Assembly: GCA_023402395.1 (NCBI GenBank) | Contig: JAEYGI010000040.1 | Location: forward strand, 620,001-684,000 | Length of the DNA stretch: 64,000 bases | Direction: 5' to 3' | Source: Bacillota bacterium | GTDB lineage: Bacteria; Bacillota; UBA4882; UBA8346 | Shown here: piece by piece, positions 52,853 through 60,577 of the stretch | Layout of the letters: each line of letters begins with the position of its first letter | Position numbering within the stretch: the first letter of the stretch is position 1 | Made by a program: the position numbers and the translations under genes | The notes under the pieces: model-generated | What the model was told of the DNA's origin: nothing | Databases searched by the model: none | Seen by the model: only the letters and a program-made list of their open reading frames with translations

Positions 52853-53773
52853 ATGGAAAAAATAGGGCTGTTTGCCCGGTTAAAGGCCGGACTCTCTAAA
52901 ACAAAGGATTCACTCGTAGCCAACATCGAAGGCATCTTCAACAGCCATCACCAGATTGACGAGGATCTGTACAACGACTTGGAAGATACCTTGATCATGG
53001 CCGATGTCGGGATTGAAACTACCACCTATCTCGTGGATCGATTGAAAGAAGAGGTTAAAGCCGCGAAAGTGACGGACCCGATAGAACTCAAGCCGTTACT
53101 GATCGGAATCATCCGCCGGATGATCGAACGGGCGGAGGCGGCGCGGTTCGATTTTAACTCTTCCAATAAAGTTATCTTGGTTGTCGGCGTCAACGGCGTG
53201 GGCAAGACCACCACCATCGCCAAACTGGCCGCCCGGTTCCGGGAAGAGTCGCGCCAGGTCTTATTGGTAGCGGCCGATACCTTCCGGGCGGCGGCCACCG
53301 AGCAATTGATGCAATGGGGCGAACGGCTCGGAGTTCCGGTGATCCATCATCAAGAAGGCGCTGACCCGGGCGCGGTGGTCTTCGACGGAATGGCCGCGGC
53401 CAAGGCCCGCAAGTCCGACGTGGTGATTGTGGACACTGCCGGTCGCTTACATACTAAAGTCAACTTAATGGAAGAATTGAAAAAGGTACGCCGGATCATC
53501 ACCCAGAACCTTGACGGCCGCATCCTCCAGACAGTGTTGGTGCTGGACGCCACCACCGGACAAAACGCCGTCAATCAAGTGAAAGTATTCAAAGAAGCGG
53601 TCGAACTTGACGGGATTATCCTGACCAAGCTGGATGGAACGGCCAAGGGTGGAATCATCCTGTCGATTTCCAATCAATTTCAAATTCCGATCTATCTGAT
53701 TGGCGTCGGCGAGAAAAAGGACGACCTCCAGGAGTTTGACCCGGCGATCTTCACCCAGGCCCTGTTCGATTAG
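52853..53773 (+). CDS. ftsY: Signal recognition particle receptor FtsY
   Basis: GTPase that docks SRP-ribosome complexes at the membrane. 306 aa: short N domain (about 1-95), G domain with GVNGVGKTTTIAKLA near residue 112, AADTFRAAATEQL, VDTAGRLHTKVNLMEEL, TKLDGTAKGG and GVGEKKDDLQEF. No long acidic A domain, as in most Firmicutes. 54 bases after smc, the conserved smc-ftsY pair. A terminator follows. Confidence 0.97.
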   Translation: MEKIGLFARLKAGLSKTKDSLVANIEGIFNSHHQIDEDLYNDLEDTLIMADVGIETTTYLVDRLKEEVKAAKVTDPIELKPLLIGIIRRMIERAEAARFDFNSSNKVILVVGVNGVGKTTTIAKLAARFREESRQVLLVAADTFRAAATEQLMQWGERLGVPVIHHQEGADPGAVVFDGMAAAKARKSDVVIVDTAGRLHTKVNLMEELKKVRRIITQNLDGRILQTVLVLDATTGQNAVNQVKVFKEAVELDGIILTKLDGTAKGGIILSISNQFQIPIYLIGVGEKKDDLQEFDPAIFTQALFD

Positions 53774-53778
53774 AGCGA

Positions 53779-53808
53779 CGGAGGACCTTCAATCCTCCGA
53801 ATTTTTTC
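53779..53808 (+). terminator. Rho-independent terminator of smc-ftsY
   Basis: CGGAGGA, loop CCTTCAA, TCCTCCG, then AATTTTTTC, directly after the ftsY stop. Confidence 0.8.
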
Positions 53809-53822
53809 ATGAGGGAACAATT

Positions 53823-55148
53823 GTGCCGCAAAAGTACTTGATCACTACCTTCGGATGCCAAATGAACGAGCATGACTCCGAAGTTTTAGCCGGAATGCTT
53901 AATAAGATGGGATATACGGCCGCTTCCGCTCCGGAAGAAGCGGATCTAATCCTGCTGAACACCTGCTGCGTCCGGGAGAACGCTGAAAACCGGTTGTTCG
54001 GCCATATCGGAAACTTGAAAACTCTCAAGGAGCAAAATCCCAATTTAATTATTGGAGTTTGCGGGTGCATGGTTCAGCAACCGACCGAAGTCGAGAAGAT
54101 CAAAGAAACCTATCGTCACGTCGATCTGGTTTTCGGCACCCACAATGTTCACCAATTGCCGGAGTTGTTAAATAAGGTCCGGACCGCCCAATCCCGCGTC
54201 TTTGAAGTCTGGGACAGTGAGGGTGAAATCCACGAAGACCTCCCCGCGCACCGGGAGGATTCCTTGAAAGCCTGGGTAACCGCGATGTACGGTTGCAATA
54301 ATTTTTGTTCGTATTGTATCGTGCCGTACGTTCGCGGCCGTGAGCGCAGCCGGAAACCGGAGGACATTTTAAAAGAGATCCGGGGATTGGTGGCGGCGGG
54401 AGTCAAAGAAGTCACCCTGCTCGGGCAGAACGTTAACTCTTATGGACTCGATTTTCCGGACCGTCAATGGAATTTCGCCCGTTTGCTGGATGAGATCGCC
54501 GGGGGGACCGGCATCCGGCGGATCCGTTTTCAGACTTCGCATCCGAAGGATCTTTCCGATGAATTGATTGCGGTGATGGCAAGGCACGACAATATCTGCC
54601 GGCATCTGCACCTACCGGTCCAAGCCGGCAGTTCCCGGATTTTGGAACTGATGAACCGGAAATACACCAAAGAAAGCTATGAAGCGCTGGTCGCCAGGAT
54701 TCAAAGCCGGATTCCGAATCTAGCGCTGACCACCGATATTATTGTGGGGTTTCCCGGAGAGACGGAAGCGGACTTCGAGGATACCTTGGATCTAGTGAGG
54801 AAAGTCCGCTACGACGGCGCGTTTACCTTTATTTACTCGCCCCGGGTGGGAACACCCGCGGCGCAAATGCCGGATCCAACCCCCGAAGAAGCCAAGAAGC
54901 GGCGGCTGGAACAATTGATCGCGGTTCAAAACCAGATTTCGTTGGAAAAAAACCGCCGTTATCTGGGGACATTAACCGAGTTGCTGGTGGAAGGGCCCAG
55001 TGAAAAGAACGCCGCCATCTGGTCCGGCCGGAACAGCCAGAATAAGTTGGTCCATTTTAAGCCGACCTCTAAAGTTCATCCCGGCGATCTGGTCGTCGCC
55101 AGCGTAACCGGTGCGCGCACCTTTACGTTGGAAGCAGACTTGGTGTGA
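53823..55148 (+). CDS. miaB: tRNA-2-methylthio-N6-dimethylallyladenosine synthase
   Basis: Radical SAM methylthiotransferase that completes ms2i6A37 in tRNAs. 441 aa: UPF0004 domain with cysteines in TFGCQMNEHDSEV (near 12), NTCCVREN (near 47) and GVCGCMVQ (near 81) for the auxiliary cluster; radical SAM CNNFCSYCIVPYVRGRERSR near 157; C-terminal TRAM domain (LTELLVEG...GDLVVASVTGARTFTL). The N-terminal YLITTFGCQMNEHDSE identifies MiaB and not MtaB or RimO. GAGGG at 53811-53815 is seven bases before the GTG at 53823; the frame is open further upstream through the ftsY end but without a start signal. Confidence 0.95.
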   Translation: MPQKYLITTFGCQMNEHDSEVLAGMLNKMGYTAASAPEEADLILLNTCCVRENAENRLFGHIGNLKTLKEQNPNLIIGVCGCMVQQPTEVEKIKETYRHVDLVFGTHNVHQLPELLNKVRTAQSRVFEVWDSEGEIHEDLPAHREDSLKAWVTAMYGCNNFCSYCIVPYVRGRERSRKPEDILKEIRGLVAAGVKEVTLLGQNVNSYGLDFPDRQWNFARLLDEIAGGTGIRRIRFQTSHPKDLSDELIAVMARHDNICRHLHLPVQAGSSRILELMNRKYTKESYEALVARIQSRIPNLALTTDIIVGFPGETEADFEDTLDLVRKVRYDGAFTFIYSPRVGTPAAQMPDPTPEEAKKRRLEQLIAVQNQISLEKNRRYLGTLTELLVEGPSEKNAAIWSGRNSQNKLVHFKPTSKVHPGDLVVASVTGARTFTLEADLV

Positions 55149-55169
55149 ACGGACCCGTTCACCGGCCGC

Positions 55170-56081
55170 TTACAGCTTGAGAACAGTTTCGGATTTCAAC
55201 CGGTCGATGGCGGTTTGGAAATCAGCCGGCCAGGGAACCTGCTGGTCGGGGAGGTCCAGTCCTGATTCAACAAAAACAAGCTTGCCGGCATGCAGTGCCG
55301 GCCTTTTTATTAGGTTGCTGGGAATACCATATTGAGCGTCGCCGAGCAGGGGATGGCCGATTGCTCTGACATGGATCCGGATCTGATGGGTACGGCCCGT
55401 GTCAAGGGTCAATTCAATCAAGGAGACGCCCTGATACCGTTCGATCACGGTAAAATGAGTGAGCGCGGCCTGACCGGAAGGGTCGATCAACCGCTGGCCG
55501 TTTTTGATCCCGATGGGTTTATCGATAGAGCCCCGCTCTGCTTCGGGCACGCCCTGAACCAGCGCGTAATAGATCCGTTTAATCCGCCGCTGTTCGATCA
55601 GGCCGCCGAGCAATGCTTGCGACCGGGCGTCTTTCGCGAAGATGACCAGGCCCGAAGTGCCGTAATCCAGCCGGTGCACCGGCCGGACCTTGGCCGGAAT
55701 GGACCGGGACTGAAAATAATGGGCCACCGCGTTGGCAAGCGTCCCGGTAGTGAAGGTTTTGACCGGATGCACCGCCATTCGCGGCGGTTTGTTAACGATC
55801 AACATTTCGTCATTCTCGAACACAATTTCCAGCGGGAGCGGTTCCGGAATCACGGAAGCCGTTTCCTCAGCGAGGGGATAAACTTGAACCAAATCTCCCG
55901 GCTTGATTGTCGCTTCCGAATGGGCGCGCCGCCGGTTCAGGAAGACCAGGCCTTTGAAGAAATATTTCCGTAAGCCGCGGGTTGAGAATGATCCATGCTC
56001 TTTCAAATATTCGGTGATGGTGACGGGTTTTGCGCCGTTGTACTTCATTTCAAATAACGGAGCGCGGTGAGATCGGGGCAT
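55170..56081 (-). CDS. RluA-family RNA pseudouridine synthase (second copy)
   Basis: 303 aa from the ATG at 56081: S4-like N-terminal part (TITEYLKEHGSFSTRGLRKYFFKGLVFLN), catalytic RPVHRLDYGTSGLVIFAKD, then LDTGRTHQIRIHVRAIGHPLLGDAQYG. Target uridine unknown. The frame stays open to 56150, but those codons overlap its own promoter, so the upstream start is excluded; the chosen ATG has only a weak ribosome site (GGAA). Convergent with miaB, 21 bases between stops, without a clear terminator. Confidence 0.9.
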   Translation of the reverse strand: MPRSHRAPLFEMKYNGAKPVTITEYLKEHGSFSTRGLRKYFFKGLVFLNRRRAHSEATIKPGDLVQVYPLAEETASVIPEPLPLEIVFENDEMLIVNKPPRMAVHPVKTFTTGTLANAVAHYFQSRSIPAKVRPVHRLDYGTSGLVIFAKDARSQALLGGLIEQRRIKRIYYALVQGVPEAERGSIDKPIGIKNGQRLIDPSGQAALTHFTVIERYQGVSLIELTLDTGRTHQIRIHVRAIGHPLLGDAQYGIPSNLIKRPALHAGKLVFVESGLDLPDQQVPWPADFQTAIDRLKSETVLKL

Positions 56082-56121
56082 CGGATTCCAACTTTCCAGT
56101 AAGATTAAGATAGGTGTATTT

Positions 56122-56150
56122 ATTTTACCTGCTTTATAACCTTCTGTCAA
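56122..56150 (-). promoter_or_regulatory. Promoter of the second RluA-family gene
   Basis: On the minus strand: TTGACA (56150-56145), 17-base spacer, TAAAAT (56127-56122). It lies about 40 bases before the chosen ATG and decides the start of that gene. Confidence 0.75.
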
Positions 56151-56279
56151 AAGCTTTCCTTAGAATCTCCATCGTAGAATGCCGATATCCATCCGGCCGA
56201 AACTGCTTGGGTTGCCAGCGGGTAAACCCGCCTCTCGTAACTCCCGGTTGGACTCGGAAATTACTCGTTTTAGGTGCAG

Positions 56280-56447
56280 AAAAAGACTCCGGTGTCAAAA
56301 AAATGTTCTTCCGGGAACCGGGAGAAAGGGTTTTTGTCGAAAAAGATCAGTTTTTCACGGTGGAGTGAATTCCGGTGCCGGAAATGATCGGTTCGGGGTC
56401 GCAAACGATCAGTTTTCCTTTCCGGAACGGCTTTTGGAAGGGGTTAA
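56280..56447. repeat. Degenerate 21-bp phased array E, upstream of aroF
   Basis: Eight 21-base units from 56280. Around unit positions 8-13 most contain a T-rich or TTCCGG core, and GATCAGTTTT or GATCGGTT recurs at 56345, 56386 and 56407 with steps of about 41 and 21. The 20-mer at about 56335-56354 matches array D at 19/20. Weaker than arrays A-C but the exact step is visible. It lies directly before the aroF promoter. The rest of the spacer (56151-56279) shows nothing recognised. Confidence 0.5.
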
Positions 56448-56458
56448 CAGGTTATTTA

Positions 56459-56487
56459 TTTACATTGGTATTCTGCCTTGTTATAAT
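56459..56487 (+). promoter_or_regulatory. Promoter of the aroF-tyrA operon
   Basis: TTTACA at 56459-56464, 17-base spacer, TATAAT at 56482-56487 preceded by TGT (extended -10). A leader of about 65 bases; no T-box or attenuator is seen in it. Confidence 0.8.
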
Positions 56488-56559
56488 GATCTCATTATTC
56501 ACGGGCATTAAAACCAGTGTCCGTGGAAAAATTGTAGGATGGTAGGAGGGCTTTTTCAA

Positions 56560-57573
56560 ATGATCATCGTTATGAGCGTCAATGCCACGCAATCCCAGAT
56601 TGGGCGGGTGAAAGAACGCCTCCAGCAGTACGGATTAGGGATTCATCTCTCCGAGGGGGTGGAACGAACCATCATCGGAGCCATCGGTCCCAAGAAACCG
56701 GGGATCATGGAATCGTTCGAAGCCATGGAAGGGGTCGAAAAGGTCGTACCGATTCTTCAGCCGTTTAAACTGGCCAGCCTGGAGTTTAAGGAAAAGACCA
56801 GCCGGGTGGAAGTCGGATCCGCCGTGTTTGGCGGAGAGCAAGTGGTGATTATCGCCGGACCTTGCGCGGTCGAGACTGAAGAGCAGATGCTTGCCACCGC
56901 CCGCGCCGTAAAAAAGGCCGGCGCTTCCATGCTCAGGGGCGGCGCCTTTAAACCGCGGACCTCTCCCTATGCGTTTCAGGGCTTGGAAGAGGAAGGGCTG
57001 AAAATTCTCAAGAAAGTCAGTGGGGAAGTCGGGATCCCTTTTGTGACCGAAGTGGTAAATCCGCTTGATGTGGAGTTGGTGGCCGAGTATGCCGATATGC
57101 TTCAAATCGGCGCCCGCAACATGCAAAACTTCCCCCTGCTGAAGGAAGTAGGCAAGTCACATAAGCCGGTCATTCTCAAGCGCGGTTTGGCGGCCACGAT
57201 TGAAGAATGGCTGATGGCGGCCGAGTACATTTTGAGTGAAGGCAATTTCCAAGTCGTTCTCTGCGAGCGGGGCATCCGCACTTACGAGACATCCACCCGG
57301 AATACCCTTGATCTCAGTGCTATTCCATCGGTAAAACGCCTGAGCCACCTGCCGATCATCGCCGATCCGAGTCATGGAACGGGCAAACGACAACTGGTGA
57401 TTCCGCTGGGCCGGGCCGCCATCGCGGCCGGAGCCGACGGCTTGATCATCGAAGTCCATCCCGACCCGGAACATGCGTTGTCGGATGGGCCGCAATCCCT
57501 GACCTTCGAGGGATTTGAAAAAATGATGGGCGATATCCGGCCGGTAGCTCAAGCCGTGGGCCGGAGTTTATAA
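56560..57573 (+). CDS. aroF: 3-deoxy-7-phosphoheptulonate (DAHP) synthase
   Basis: First step of the shikimate pathway: PEP + erythrose 4-phosphate. 337 aa: an N-terminal ferredoxin-like regulatory domain (about 1-70, MIIVMSVNATQSQIGRVKERL ... GPKKP), as in the Thermotoga-type enzyme inhibited by Tyr/Phe, then the TIM barrel with IIAGPCAVETEEQ, LRGGAFKPRTSPYAFQGL, IGARNMQNF, LKRGLAATIEEWL, CERGIRTYE and ADPSHGTGKR. AGGAGGG at 56544-56550 supports the ATG at 56560. tyrA follows with no gap (TAAATG). Confidence 0.96.
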   Translation: MIIVMSVNATQSQIGRVKERLQQYGLGIHLSEGVERTIIGAIGPKKPGIMESFEAMEGVEKVVPILQPFKLASLEFKEKTSRVEVGSAVFGGEQVVIIAGPCAVETEEQMLATARAVKKAGASMLRGGAFKPRTSPYAFQGLEEEGLKILKKVSGEVGIPFVTEVVNPLDVELVAEYADMLQIGARNMQNFPLLKEVGKSHKPVILKRGLAATIEEWLMAAEYILSEGNFQVVLCERGIRTYETSTRNTLDLSAIPSVKRLSHLPIIADPSHGTGKRQLVIPLGRAAIAAGADGLIIEVHPDPEHALSDGPQSLTFEGFEKMMGDIRPVAQAVGRSL

Positions 57574-58677
57574 ATGAACCGGCTGATTGCGAATAAAATC
57601 ACTGTGGTTGGTCTGGGCTTAATGGGCGGATCACTGGCCCTTTCGTTGTCGCGCGCCGGGTTAGAGGTTTCGGGATGGGATCCCGACCGGGCCGCGGTTG
57701 AGGAAGCGGTCCGGATCGGAGCCATTGCGGGCGTGCCGGAGACGTTGGCCGAAGCGGTTTCCGGCGCCCGGGTGGTCTTCGTTGCGGCACCGGTCGAGTA
57801 CATCCCGGAGATCATCGCCTCCTGCCTGCCCTTTACCGAGCCGGGGACCATCTTCTCCGACTTGGGCAGCATCAAGCAGATCATCGTTGAGCGGGTGTTC
57901 AGTTTTTTGCCGGAGACCCATTATTTCGTTCCCGGCCACCCGATGACCGGTTCGGAGCAGCATGGCATCGCTGCTTCGGATCCTTTTCTGTTTCAAAACG
58001 CCGCTTATATTTTGATTCGGTGCGAACCGACTCCCGAAGTGGCCGTCCAGACCATTGAAGCAATCATCGGACATACCGGAGCGCATTTGTTGACGCTGCG
58101 AGCCGATGAGCATGACCGTATCGTGGGAATGGTTTCTCATCTGCCTCATCTGGTGGCCGCTACCTTGGCCAAAACCGCCGGAAATGAAGAAGCGGCCATG
58201 CCGCGGACACTGGATCTGGCAGCCGGAGGATTCCGGGATACGACCCGGGTCGCTCTGGGAGCGCCGCAATTATGGGCCGGAATCATCCAGGGCAACCAGC
58301 GCATGGTTTTGCGGGCGCTGGACGCCTTTGCGGAGCAGTTCGTGGTTTTGCGGGAACTGGTGGCTGGCGAGGACTGGTCCGGCCTCCAGCAATTTTTGAA
58401 CCAGTCCCGGGAAGTTCGCGCGCAGGTTCCAGCCAAAAACAAGGGTTTTCTCACTTTGCTTCATGAAATGGTGGTTACCATTGAAGACCGGCCGGGGGCC
58501 ATCCATGAAGTACTGATCTATCTGGCCGAGGTAGGCGTTAATATCAAGGACATTGAAATCCTCCGGGTCCGCGAAGGCGATGGGGGAACTCTTCGTCTGG
58601 CCCTGGAAAATGAGTCGGCTCTCGAACAAGCGCTCTCCATCCTGGCCCGGAAAGGGTTCAAAGTCAAAAAACGTTGA
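57574..58677 (+). CDS. tyrA: Prephenate dehydrogenase with C-terminal ACT domain
   Basis: Oxidatively decarboxylates prephenate to 4-hydroxyphenylpyruvate for tyrosine. 367 aa: Rossmann GLGLMGGSLALSL near residue 13, DLGSIKQ, VPGHPMTGSEQHGIAASDPFLF with the catalytic His, RADEHDRIVGMVSHLPHL, and an ACT domain (about 298-367, TIEDRPGAIHEVLIYLAEVGVNIKDIEI) for tyrosine feedback. Starts directly after the aroF stop. Confidence 0.95.
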   Translation: MNRLIANKITVVGLGLMGGSLALSLSRAGLEVSGWDPDRAAVEEAVRIGAIAGVPETLAEAVSGARVVFVAAPVEYIPEIIASCLPFTEPGTIFSDLGSIKQIIVERVFSFLPETHYFVPGHPMTGSEQHGIAASDPFLFQNAAYILIRCEPTPEVAVQTIEAIIGHTGAHLLTLRADEHDRIVGMVSHLPHLVAATLAKTAGNEEAAMPRTLDLAAGGFRDTTRVALGAPQLWAGIIQGNQRMVLRALDAFAEQFVVLRELVAGEDWSGLQQFLNQSREVRAQVPAKNKGFLTLLHEMVVTIEDRPGAIHEVLIYLAEVGVNIKDIEILRVREGDGGTLRLALENESALEQALSILARKGFKVKKR

Positions 58678-58708
58678 CAGCGGGTCGTGTCAACCGGAGA
58701 TGTTGCGA

Positions 58709-59527
58709 ATGGGATATGATCTGCACGTTCATTCTATCTATTCCGACGGTACCATGAAACCGGCTGAATTGGTCGCTAAGGCCTGCTCCAGGCAATTATC
58801 GGGGATAGCGCTGACCGATCATGATACCATTGCCGGAATCCGGGAAGGGTTGAGTGAGGCCGAACGGCGTAAACTGCTTTTCATTCCCGGGGTGGAATTG
58901 ACCACCGACTGGGGCGAGGCGGAGGTTCATGTACTCGGCTACAATTTTCAGTTGGACAATCCCCGCCTCAACCGGAAGCTGGATGCGATTCTTGAAGCAC
59001 GGAACGACCGGGCCCGGCAGATCCTGAAAAAGTTGAACCTGCACCGGATTCCCCTTTCCTGGGAAAAAGTGAAGGCCCAGACCACCAGCAATTTCGTAGG
59101 GAGAACCCATATTTTCAAAGCACTCCAGGATTCCGGCCAGATCCAGCCGGAGCACCGCCGTGACGCATTCCAATACTATCTGGGGAAAAACGGAATTGCG
59201 TTTGTCCCGCATCAAGAGATCGATACACTGGAAGCTATCGAAATTATTACTGAAAGCGGCGGTATTCCGGTACTGGCCCATCCGGGCCGGATGGGGGATG
59301 ACGGATTGATCAAACGGCTGGTCGACGCCGGATTGAAAGGAATTGAGGTTTATTACCCGTCCCACACTCCGGATCTGGTCGAATATTACCTCGGTCTCTG
59401 CCGGCGCTTTCAGTTGATAGTTACCGGAGGCTCCGATTATCACGGTGCGTTCAGCCAGACCCGGTTGGGCGAGGCAGTGGCGCCGGAGATACCCTGGTTT
59501 CGGGAAAACCTCACTACACTGCGATGA
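58709..59527 (+). CDS. PHP-domain nucleoside-bisphosphate/oligonucleotide phosphatase (TrpH/YciV-like)
   Basis: 272 aa. PHP motifs in order: YDLHVHSIYSDGTMKP, ALTDHDTIAG, FIPGVELTTDWGEAEVHVLGY, FVPHQEI, VLAHPGRMGDD and TGGSDYHG. The closest characterised relatives remove phosphate from 3',5'-nucleoside bisphosphates or trim 5' ends of short RNAs; the name TrpH reflects linkage to aromatic amino acid genes, and here it also follows tyrA in the same direction (31 bases). GGAG at 58695-58698 favours the ATG at 58709 over the one at 58700; the frame is open upstream inside tyrA. Confidence 0.88.
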   Translation: MGYDLHVHSIYSDGTMKPAELVAKACSRQLSGIALTDHDTIAGIREGLSEAERRKLLFIPGVELTTDWGEAEVHVLGYNFQLDNPRLNRKLDAILEARNDRARQILKKLNLHRIPLSWEKVKAQTTSNFVGRTHIFKALQDSGQIQPEHRRDAFQYYLGKNGIAFVPHQEIDTLEAIEIITESGGIPVLAHPGRMGDDGLIKRLVDAGLKGIEVYYPSHTPDLVEYYLGLCRRFQLIVTGGSDYHGAFSQTRLGEAVAPEIPWFRENLTTLR

Positions 59528-59575
59528 TCTGGCCGGGCTCCCATAAATTTTTTAGCCGAAATTCAAAACTTACTA

Positions 59576-59604
59576 TTTACAGCGGCAATAAATTTCGGTA
59601 TACT
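59576..59604 (+). promoter_or_regulatory. Promoter of the tRNA-Val/Asp genes
   Basis: TTTACA at 59576-59581, 17-base spacer, TATACT at 59599-59604, 21 bases before tRNA-Val. Confidence 0.75.
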
Positions 59605-59624
59605 AATATCTGCACTCGTTCGAC

Positions 59625-59701
59625 GGGCGAATAGCTCAGCTGGTGAGAGCACCTGCCTTACAAGCAGGGGGTCATAGGTTCGAATCCTATTTCGCCCACC
59701 A
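59625..59701 (+). tRNA. tRNA-Val (anticodon TAC)
   Basis: 77 bases with encoded CCA. Acceptor GGGCGAA pairs with TTCGCCC; anticodon loop CTTACAA between CTGC.. arms; T-arm with GGTTCGAATCC. Decodes GTA/GTG. Confidence 0.96.
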
Positions 59702-59709
59702 TTTCTTGC

Positions 59710-59786
59710 GGAGCCGTGGTGTAGTCGGCTAACATGCCAGCCTGTCACGCTGGAGACCGCGGGTTCGAGTCCCGTCGGCTCCGCCA
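59710..59786 (+). tRNA. tRNA-Asp (anticodon GTC)
   Basis: 77 bases, CCA encoded. Acceptor GGAGCCG pairs with CGGCTCC; anticodon loop CTGTCAC; T-loop GGTTCGAGTCC. Eight bases after tRNA-Val, same transcript. Confidence 0.96.
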
Positions 59787-59815
59787 TTAATTTCACCGAT
59801 GTTGATGATGAGTTC

Positions 59816-59844
59816 TTGACAGAGAGATGGAGTAGTGCTATTAT
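59816..59844 (+). promoter_or_regulatory. Promoter of the tRNA-Phe/Gly genes
   Basis: TTGACA at 59816-59821, 17-base spacer ending in TGC, TATTAT at 59839-59844; 54 bases before tRNA-Phe. Confidence 0.75.
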
Positions 59845-59898
59845 AGTATAGCGTTCAGTTCGGCACTTAGCGCAGTTTGCAGGCCGGTAAGAACAAGT

Positions 59899-59974
59899 GC
59901 CACGATAGCTCAGTTGGTAGAGCAGGGGACTGAAAATCCCCGTGTCGCTGGTTCGATTCCGGCTCGTGGCACCA
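59899..59974 (+). tRNA. tRNA-Phe (anticodon GAA)
   Basis: 76 bases, CCA encoded. Acceptor GCCACGA pairs with TCGTGGC; anticodon loop CTGAAAA; T-loop GGTTCGATTCC. Confidence 0.96.
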
Positions 59975-59995
59975 TTAATTAGTTCAACTCAATAA

Positions 59996-60070
59996 GCGGA
60001 AGTAGCTCAGTGGTAGAGCATCGCCTTGCCAAGGCGAGGGTCGCGAGTTCGAATCTCGTTTTCCGCTCCA
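59996..60070 (+). tRNA. tRNA-Gly (anticodon GCC)
   Basis: 75 bases, CCA encoded. Acceptor GCGGAAG pairs with TTTCCGC (one G-T); anticodon loop TTGCCAA; T-arm GAGTTCGAATCTC. Confidence 0.96.
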
Positions 60071-60076
60071 AATTTC

Positions 60077-60109
60077 ATGTACAGACAGGCGCAAAACCTG
60101 TCTGTACAT
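60077..60109 (+). other. Perfect 13-bp hairpin between tRNA-Gly and tRNA-Cys
   Basis: ATGTACAGACAGG, loop CGCAAAA, then its complement CCTGTCTGTACAT. No T run follows, so it may be a processing signal or partial terminator within the tRNA transcript. Confidence 0.6.
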
Positions 60110-60142
60110 AATATAAATAATAATGATATTATATGTTTATAA

Positions 60143-60217
<75 letters not shown>

Positions 60218-60231
60218 AAATAGTTTTAATT

Positions 60232-60319
60232 GCCGAAGTGGCGGAACTGGCAGACGCAAGGGACTTAAAATCCCTCGGTCCAAAAGACCGTACCGGTTCG
60301 ATTCCGGTCTTCGGCACCA
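60232..60319 (+). tRNA. tRNA-Leu (anticodon TAA)
   Basis: 88 bases with the long variable arm (CGGTCCAAAAGACCG) of class II tRNAs and encoded CCA. Acceptor GCCGAAG pairs with CTTCGGC; anticodon loop CTTAAAA; decodes TTA/TTG. Confidence 0.96.
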
Positions 60320-60331
60320 TATGACGAGGAT

Positions 60332-60362
60332 TAACCGATTATTAATCGGTTATTTTTATTTT
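60332..60362 (+). terminator. Rho-independent terminator of the tRNA cluster
   Basis: TAACCGATT, loop ATT, AATCGGTTA, then TTTTTATTTT, 12 bases after tRNA-Leu. Confidence 0.85.
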
Positions 60363-60577
60363 CCGTTTTTACCACAGGTGATGCGGAAGAGCCGATGAGT
60401 CTTTGGGTGATTCCGTTTACATTTCGACTTTTTATGGCTTGTTGTGCTCTCTTTTCAATGTTAAAATTAGACTAATTCAAGACTTGCCGCGGAAATCGGC
60501 AGGAAAAACAAATGTTCCGGTTGAAGTAGAATATTAAAAGTTGGGCGTAAATATGACGAATTGGAGCGGCGGAGTGG

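Noticed and set aside
56488..56559. Possible T-box or attenuator in the aroF leader
   Set aside because: The leader is about 65 bases with no T-box core sequence and no terminator hairpin.
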